Below, in pieces: positions 59,404-64,000 of a DNA stretch of 64,000 nucleotides. The stretch lies in contig NZ_JBNAGK010000018.1 of the NCBI RefSeq assembly GCF_049803835.1, positions 33,054 to 97,053 on the forward strand, given 5' to 3'. The first letter of the stretch is position 1, and each line of letters opens with the position of its first letter. Source of the DNA: Pacificoceanicola sp049803835. GTDB lineage: Bacteria; Pseudomonadota; Alphaproteobacteria; Rhodobacterales; Rhodobacteraceae. Below the pieces are notes generated by a model. The model saw nothing but the letters and a program-made list of their open reading frames with translations. It was not told where the DNA came from and did not search any database. The position numbers and the translations under genes were made by a program.

Positions 59404-60165
59404 ATGGCTCTTCCCGAGTTCACCATGCGTCAGCTGCTCGAAGCTGGCGTGCACTTCGGCCACCAGACGCAGCGCTGGAACCCCCGCATGGGCGAGTTCA
59501 TCTACGGTGCGCGCAACGGCATCCACATCATGGACCTCACCCAGACGGTGCCGATGCTGGACCAGGCCCTGAAAGCCGTCCGCGACGTCGTCGCCAAGGG
59601 TGGCCGCGTTCTCTTCGTCGGCACCAAGCGCCAGGCAGCCCAGCCGATCGCCGAAGCCGCCGAGAAATGCGCGCAGTACTACATGAACCACCGCTGGCTC
59701 GGTGGCACGCTGACCAACTGGCAGACCGTTTCCCAGTCCATCCAGCGCCTCAAGACCATCGACGAGAAGATGGAGCAGGGCGCCGAAGGCCTGACCAAGA
59801 AAGAGCGCCTCGGCATGGAGCGTGACCAGGCGAAGCTGCAGGCCTCCCTCGGCGGCATCCGCGAAATGGGCGGCGTGCCGGACATGCTGTTCGTCATCGA
59901 CGTCAAGAAAGAGGCCCTCGCCGTGGCCGAAGCCAACAAGCTGGGCATCCCGGTCGTCGCCGTTGTCGACACCAACTGCTCGCCGGTCGGCGTCGACTAC
60001 ATCATCCCGGGCAACGATGACGCCGCCCGCGCCATCGCCCTCTACTGCGACCTGATCTCCCGCGCGGCCCTCGACGGCATGACCGGCCAGATGGAAGCCG
60101 CAGGCGTCGACCTCGGCGCGCTGGAAGATGCTCCGGCGGAAGAACTGCTGGCAGACGCGGAATAA
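59404..60165 (+). CDS. rpsB: 30S ribosomal protein S2
   Basis: A 253-residue ribosomal protein S2, essential for the small subunit and for S1 binding. Recognised over its whole length: 'LPEFTMRQLLEAGVHFGHQTQRWNPRMGEFIYGARNGIHIMDLTQTVPMLDQAL', 'RVLFVGTKRQAAQPIAEAAEKCAQYYMNHRWLGGTLTNWQTVSQSI' and 'PDMLFVIDVKKEALAVAEANKLGIPVVAVVDTNCSPVGVDYIIPGNDDAARAI'. A GGAAAGG lies upstream of the ATG. It is followed by tsf after 148 bases, the universal rpsB-tsf order. Codon use is strongly biased to C/G, as expected of a highly expressed gene. Confidence 0.98.
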   Translation: MALPEFTMRQLLEAGVHFGHQTQRWNPRMGEFIYGARNGIHIMDLTQTVPMLDQALKAVRDVVAKGGRVLFVGTKRQAAQPIAEAAEKCAQYYMNHRWLGGTLTNWQTVSQSIQRLKTIDEKMEQGAEGLTKKERLGMERDQAKLQASLGGIREMGGVPDMLFVIDVKKEALAVAEANKLGIPVVAVVDTNCSPVGVDYIIPGNDDAARAIALYCDLISRAALDGMTGQMEAAGVDLGALEDAPAEELLADAE

Positions 60166-60313
60166 GCGCGTCTGTCGCACAGGCGACATGATTGCGTGAC
60201 ACAGCGGGGCAGGCCGTCCGGGCCTGCTCCGGACCCCTTTAGACAATTCCTTGTCCGGCGCGCGGTGTCCGAACCGCCCCATGAGACATGACCCAATTCG
60301 AGGAGAGCCAACC

Positions 60314-61189
60314 ATGGCGATCACTGCTGCACAGGTGAAAGAACTGCGCGAAATGACCGGCGCAGGCATGATGGATGCCAAGAAGGCGCTGGTCGAGACC
60401 GACGGCAACATCGAAGCCGCCGTCGACTGGCTGCGCACCAAGGGCCTCGCCAAGGCCGCCAAGAAGGCCGACCGCACCGCCGCCGAAGGCCTCGTCGCCG
60501 TCAAGGTCGAGGGTGGCAAGGGCGTCGCCGTCGAGGTGAACGCCGAGACCGACTTCGTCGCCAAGAACGCCGACTTCCAGTCCATGGTCGCTGCCATCGC
60601 CGGTGCCGCGCTGTCCGTGAACTCCGTCGAGGAGCTGAAGGACGCAGACGCGGGCGGCAAGAAGGTCGCCGACCTGATCACCGACAAGATCGCCACCATT
60701 GGCGAGAACATGTCGCTGCGCCGCATGGCCTCTGTCGAGGGCGACGTGGTTGCCACCTACGTGCACAACGCCGCCGCTGACGGCATGGGCCAGATCGGCG
60801 TGCTCGTGGCCCTCAAGGGCGGTGACGAGGCGTTCGGCAAGCAGGTCGCGATGCACATCGCTGCCTCCAACCCGCAAGCCCTGAACGAAGCCGCGCTCGA
60901 CCCGGCGGCCATCGAGAAGGAAAAGCAGGTCCAGATGGACATCGCCCGCGAATCCGGCAAGCCGGAAGCGGTCATCGAGAAGATGATCGTCGGCCGTATG
61001 CAGAAGTGGCTCGGCGAAGTGACCCTGACCGGCCAGGCCTTCGTCATGGACCCGGACCGGACCGTTGGCCAGGCGGCCAAGGACGCCGGTGCCGAGATCG
61101 TCGGCTTCGTGCGCATGCAGGTTGGCGAAGGCATCGAGAAGGTCGCCGAGGACTTCGCCGCGGAAGTGGCCAAGGCCGCCCAGGGCTGA
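60314..61189 (+). CDS. tsf: Translation elongation factor Ts
   Basis: A 291-residue nucleotide-exchange factor for EF-Tu. The N-terminal UBA-like domain has 'AAQVKELREMTGAGMMDAKKALVETDGNIEAAVDWLRTKGLAKAAKKADR', the exchange motif 'VEVNAETDFVAKNADFQ' follows, and the core and dimer domains end with 'KAAKDAGAEIVGFVRMQVGEGIEK'. AGGAGAG precedes the ATG at 60314. The gene is second in the rpsB-tsf operon and ends before a strong terminator at 61217-61247. Length is typical for an alphaproteobacterial EF-Ts. Confidence 0.98.
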   Translation: MAITAAQVKELREMTGAGMMDAKKALVETDGNIEAAVDWLRTKGLAKAAKKADRTAAEGLVAVKVEGGKGVAVEVNAETDFVAKNADFQSMVAAIAGAALSVNSVEELKDADAGGKKVADLITDKIATIGENMSLRRMASVEGDVVATYVHNAAADGMGQIGVLVALKGGDEAFGKQVAMHIAASNPQALNEAALDPAAIEKEKQVQMDIARESGKPEAVIEKMIVGRMQKWLGEVTLTGQAFVMDPDRTVGQAAKDAGAEIVGFVRMQVGEGIEKVAEDFAAEVAKAAQG

Positions 61190-61216
61190 CGCCAGTCCCG
61201 ACCCGATTGCACAGAG

Positions 61217-61247
61217 CGGCGCGTTCCGTGCGGAGCGCGCCGTTTTT
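61217..61247 (+). terminator. Rho-independent terminator of rpsB-tsf
   Basis: CGGCGCG (61217-61223) pairs with CGCGCCG (61236-61242); inner bases extend the stem to about 11 bp with a small loop, and five T residues follow. It lies 28 bases after the tsf stop and is a textbook terminator. Confidence 0.9.
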
Positions 61248-61751
61248 CATGGGGTGCGGTGCCGGGGCAGGGCGCTTTGGTTCATTCGGTCAGGAATAAC
61301 AAATCCGGGGCCCCCACGTTGAGACATTGGGGATGAAGCGGGAGCCCCGGAAGAATGCCGGCCCGGCAAAGGCTGAAATTGCCCCGCCGAAACCGACACC
61401 GGCTTGCACCGGCAAAGTCTCAGAGCCCGGAAATCACCGGGATTGGGACCTCTGTGTTCCATGGCATAAAGCCACCACTCACGGAACAGTGACAGATTGG
61501 CAAATGACGTGAGGTAACAAAAGTCGGGATTTCCCGACCTTCCGGTTTTCCGTCGCTTTTCACGGGCCGTTCACGGACGACGGACCTGTGATCTTTGTCA
61601 CATGGTTTCAAAGTTTTGCACGTCGTACTTCATGTCGTGACCTGCCTCGGCCCATGGGGCCGGTGCGCCCCGCATGGCGGTGCCTTGACAGCCGCGTGCG
61701 GGCCTTGGACAGGCGTCCGGGAATCCCTGTCCGCGACGGCGCTGACCGCGG
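61248..61751. other. 504-base intergenic region between tsf and luxR-type gene
   Basis: No convincing gene is seen. A 46-base segment near 61300 has complementary ends (CCGGGGC and GCCCCGG). An open frame at 61333-61512 would give 59 residues ending '..TVTDWQMT' but its codon use is neutral and no ribosome site precedes it. A 6-bp hairpin GTCGGG-ATTT-CCCGAC lies near 61524-61539. The region should carry signals for the convergent ends of tsf and the LuxR gene. Confidence 0.35.
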
Positions 61752-62516
61752 TCAGCTGGCCTCGATGATGTACATCTGATTGTGGAACGCCGCCTTGGCG
61801 ACAGCCTGCGCCGTGGTCTCGACATTGAGCGTTTCGCGTGCGAGACGCAGATGCTTTTCGATGGTCGCCTGGGTCAGCCCCATGATCTGCGCGATGTCCT
61901 GCATGGTCTTGCCGTCACCGACCCATTCCAGCGCCTCGCGCTGGCGCGGTGTGAGCGTCTGGTTCTGCAGCGGCACCGGCAGGGTCAGGATCTTCAGGTG
62001 CACGATGTTGTTGAGCAGAACGATGTCCGGGCCATGCTTCGCCCAGATTTCATCCGCCTGATCCTGCGACAGCTCGGCCCGCGTGGTCAGGGAAATGGCG
62101 CCCTTGGCCCGGCTCGACACCGACTTGAAGCTGATGGTGTAACCGGCGTGGACCTTGTGCGAGAGGTTGAACTCCAGAACCTTGCGCTCGTTGTCCGTCA
62201 GATCGCCGGCGGTTACGCGCGGGGCCATCACGCGCCAGCTGCAGAACCCTTCGTTGGCGAGCGCCCAGCGGACCATCGGCGCGTGGCGATACAGGCCGCC
62301 CTCGACGAAACCCTTGCGGTATGCGGGCGTGTGGTTGCTCAGCACGACGAAATCGTTCGGATCGCCGAGCGACGTTTCGGTCTTGAAGTTCGTGAACCCG
62401 TAGATCAGCCGATCGAAGCCATAAGACGCCATGCGTTCGCAGTGCGCCTGCCAGAGTGTTTCGACGCGATCCTTGTTCGTCAGGTCGATCAGATAGTCGC
62501 GCAGATCGGCATTCAT
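61752..62516 (-). CDS. LuxR solo with autoinducer-binding domain
   Basis: A 254-residue regulator with an N-terminal autoinducer-binding domain (~residues 20-165) and a C-terminal LuxR helix-turn-helix ('LTPRQREALEWVGDGKTMQDIAQIMGLTQATIEKHLRLARETLNVETTAQAVAKAAF'). No luxI homologue lies near, so it is a solo. Aligned by spacing to TraR/LuxR, the pocket positions W57-x3-Y61-x8-D70-P71 are occupied by Y-x3-F-x8-A-P ('AYRKGFVEGGLYRHAPMV'), so the Asp that holds the acyl-homoserine-lactone amide is missing. The protein therefore probably senses something else, or an atypical lactone. The ATG at 62516 follows AAGGAG at 11 bases. It is upstream of a 485-base gap and the IS30 element. Confidence 0.85.
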   Translation of the reverse strand: MNADLRDYLIDLTNKDRVETLWQAHCERMASYGFDRLIYGFTNFKTETSLGDPNDFVVLSNHTPAYRKGFVEGGLYRHAPMVRWALANEGFCSWRVMAPRVTAGDLTDNERKVLEFNLSHKVHAGYTISFKSVSSRAKGAISLTTRAELSQDQADEIWAKHGPDIVLLNNIVHLKILTLPVPLQNQTLTPRQREALEWVGDGKTMQDIAQIMGLTQATIEKHLRLARETLNVETTAQAVAKAAFHNQMYIIEAS

Positions 62517-62953
62517 GTCCCCGGTGTCTCCTTGGCAGGTCAGTCCGGACGAGAAGCAGTAGCGCCAGACCGTGCAGAGCGCGAAATATGCGCCATATGC
62601 TACACTTGAGGATAGCTACGCGCTCAATCGTGCGCCTGTCCAGAGCAAGGTTGCGTCAAACCTGTCCAAATTTCCAGATATTATTACCAAACGGTCAAAT
62701 TTTTATCGCGGTTCCGCCAACCCCAAGCGCGATGCGCTCGATGGTTGCATCGGATCTGTGTGTGCGCTGGAAACAGACGCACAGTTCAGGCGTCTTTACA
62801 CCTGTGGGAGAACGCGGCGTTTCGGTTTCCGATTCTGCCGGAGCCGCAGGCGGGTTGGCCGGGTATCTGCATGTATGCCGAAGCCAACCGGTATTTTAAA
62901 TACCATAATACAGATTATAAGATATACCCGGCGGGCCAGGGCAGATTCTAAAA
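62517..62953. other. Intergenic region between the LuxR gene and the IS30 element
   Basis: No gene is seen. This A/T-rich stretch should hold the LuxR promoter on the minus strand. It includes the palindrome at 62890-62904 and ends near the left end of the IS30 element. Confidence 0.4.
62890..62904. repeat. Perfect A/T-rich palindrome near the IS30 end
   Basis: GGTATTT-T-AAATACC is a perfect inverted repeat with 7-base arms, about 50 bases before the estimated left end of the IS30 element and about 375 bases upstream of the LuxR start. IS30-type elements favour palindromic targets, and LuxR-type regulators bind palindromes, so either could explain it. Confidence 0.6.
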
Positions 62954-64000
62954 TGGGTTGCGACAAATGCCCTATCTTGCTGGAAAGCAAGGAGAACGGA
63001 CATGGCCCACACAGAGCTGGATTTGCGTGAGAGACGCGCCATCGAAGACATGCTGAATGCAAAAGTACCGGTCAGCAAGATCGCCGCAGAGATCGGTCGG
63101 CATCGTTCGACCGTCTATCGCGAGATCAAACGGAACTTTTTCACCGACGAAGAGCTGCCGTATCTGAACGGCTACTATGGCATGGTCGCGCAGCGTGAAG
63201 CATCAAAGCGCCGTGCTCGCAGACGCAAATTGATCCGCCTGGAAGCATTGCGCACGCACGTCGTCGGTCGGCTCATCGAAGGCTGGACGCCAGAACAGAT
63301 CGCGGGCCGTCTCGGTTTCGAAGACCAGCCTGTTCGGGTCAGCCACGAAACGATTTACGCCTATGTCTACAGCAAGGAGGGGCAGTCGGAAGACCTGGCA
63401 CGCCACCTTCCCAGCCGACGCAGGAAACGCAGGCTACGCTATGCCAGGCGACCCAGAGGCCAGGTTTTCCCGCCGGATCGGTCCATCCATCAACGCCCTG
63501 AGTACGTCGCCACCCGTGAAACCTTTGGCGAATGGGAAGGCGATCTGATGATCTTCGAGCGGTCTCAGGGCAAGATGAACGTCGCCTCGCTGGTCGAGCG
63601 GAAGACCCGGTTTGCCGTCTTGTTCCGCAACAACGACCGCAGTTCGACACACTTCATTAACAAGCTGATGGATGTGATGGAGCCCCTTCCCCAACCCGCG
63701 CGGAAGTCGATCACTTTCGACCGGGGCTTCGAGTTCCGCGAATGGCGCAAGTTGAAATCCGGCATTGGAACGGAAAGCTGGTTTTGCGATCCGCAAGCGC
63801 CCTGGCAAAAAGGATCAGTTGAGAATTTGAACAAACGCGCCCGCAGGTATCTGCCGCGTGATACCCAACTCGCGGCGCTGTCAAATCGCAAGATGAAGGC
63901 GATTTGCGACCGCCTGAACGGTACGCCCAGAAAGTGCCTTGGTTGGCGCACCCCCACCGAGGCCTTCAGAGCCGAGATGATGAAACTGAGATAGCGGAAA
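62954..64000 (+). mobile_element. IS30-family insertion sequence, right end outside the window
   Basis: An IS30-type transposase gene occupies 63002-63994 and the window ends six bases later, so the right terminal repeat is not visible. The left end is placed tentatively near 62954, where TGGGTTGCGACAAATG begins, because the sequence changes from A/T-rich flank to a short leader with a strong ribosome site. Without the right end neither the terminal repeats nor the target duplication can be confirmed. Confidence 0.6.
63002..63994 (+). CDS. IS30 family transposase
   Basis: A 330-residue DDE transposase. The N-terminal helix-turn-helix is visible ('MLNAKVPVSKIAAEIGRHRSTVYREIKRN'), and the second DNA-binding segment includes 'EGWTPEQIAGRLGFE' and 'VSHETIYAYVYSKEG'. 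The catalytic triad is intact: Asp in 'FGEWEGDLMIFER', Asp in 'SITFDRGFEFREW', and Glu in 'APWQKGSVENLNKRARRYLP', which is the IS30 hallmark. 'NGTPRKCLGWRTPTEAF' closes the protein as usual. AAGGAG lies before the ATG. No frameshift or stop is present, so the element may still move. It is the only mobile-element gene in the window. Confidence 0.95.
   Translation: MAHTELDLRERRAIEDMLNAKVPVSKIAAEIGRHRSTVYREIKRNFFTDEELPYLNGYYGMVAQREASKRRARRRKLIRLEALRTHVVGRLIEGWTPEQIAGRLGFEDQPVRVSHETIYAYVYSKEGQSEDLARHLPSRRRKRRLRYARRPRGQVFPPDRSIHQRPEYVATRETFGEWEGDLMIFERSQGKMNVASLVERKTRFAVLFRNNDRSSTHFINKLMDVMEPLPQPARKSITFDRGFEFREWRKLKSGIGTESWFCDPQAPWQKGSVENLNKRARRYLPRDTQLAALSNRKMKAICDRLNGTPRKCLGWRTPTEAFRAEMMKLR

Noticed and set aside
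61333..61512. A 59-residue plus-strand frame after the rpsB-tsf terminator.
   Set aside because: Neutral third-position use and no ribosome site or recognisable family; kept only as a note in the intergenic entry.

Overview
The window looks like chromosome from a high-GC alphaproteobacterium of the Rhodobacteraceae (Roseobacter-type). The evidence is G/C-rich third codon positions, a DctPQM-type TRAP transporter, an FNR-type half-palindrome in a promoter, a VPLPA-CTERM sorting tail, a LuxR-family receptor without a luxI, and many ATGA/GTGA stop-start overlaps. No species is assigned.

Layout. 1-2.7 kb: two phage-tail-collar (MdpB-like) proteins, two DUF6916-like proteins (one Tat-exported, one cut by the window edge) and a GNAT acetyltransferase, with no other phage genes. 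3.2-10.7 kb: signalling island with a GGDEF-EAL protein, a CheB-CheR-PAS fusion, a single-domain receiver and a membrane hybrid kinase. 10.8-15.5 kb: RND efflux pair behind an FNR-like site, then an SH3 lipoprotein. 15.7-24.9 kb: catabolic locus around an IclR regulator; one arm encodes thiolase, acyl-CoA synthetase and a double PPC-domain protein, the other two SDR dehydrogenases and a TRAP transporter. 25.6-34.9 kb: galactoside locus with GH36 and GH42 enzymes, a complete ABC importer and its own IclR regulator on two divergent operons. 34.9-36.1 kb: poorly coding stretch ending at tRNA-Asn.

36.2-45.3 kb: metallo-hydrolase, orphan EnvZ-like kinase, then a three-gene module of NarL-type regulator, FIST protein and NahK-like hybrid kinase that resembles the NosP/NahK nitric-oxide pathway; next an entericidin-type lipoprotein too short for usual gene finding and a YejA-like peptide-binding protein. 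At 45.39-45.46 kb a 74-nt small RNA is predicted from a strong promoter and a UUCG-capped terminator. 45.6-50.1 kb: 3-hydroxybutyrate dehydrogenase, patatin, DUF502 protein and the pseudouridine-degrading pair psuG/psuK. 50.2-53.2 kb: apbE and a NosR-family flavoprotein without nosZ. 53.3-61.2 kb: tRNA-CAU, purM-purN, RNase D, HupE/UreJ-like protein, a glycine-rich VPLPA-CTERM protein, rpsB and tsf. 61.7-64 kb: a LuxR solo with altered ligand-pocket residues and an IS30 element that runs to the window edge.

Together the genes suggest a marine-type heterotroph that scavenges galactosides, carboxylates, peptides and nucleosides, with heavy investment in two-component, c-di-GMP and possibly NO sensing. 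The items most worth following are the FIST/NahK/NarL module, the small RNA, the LuxR solo, the orphan NosR-ApbE pair and the collar/DUF6916 cluster.
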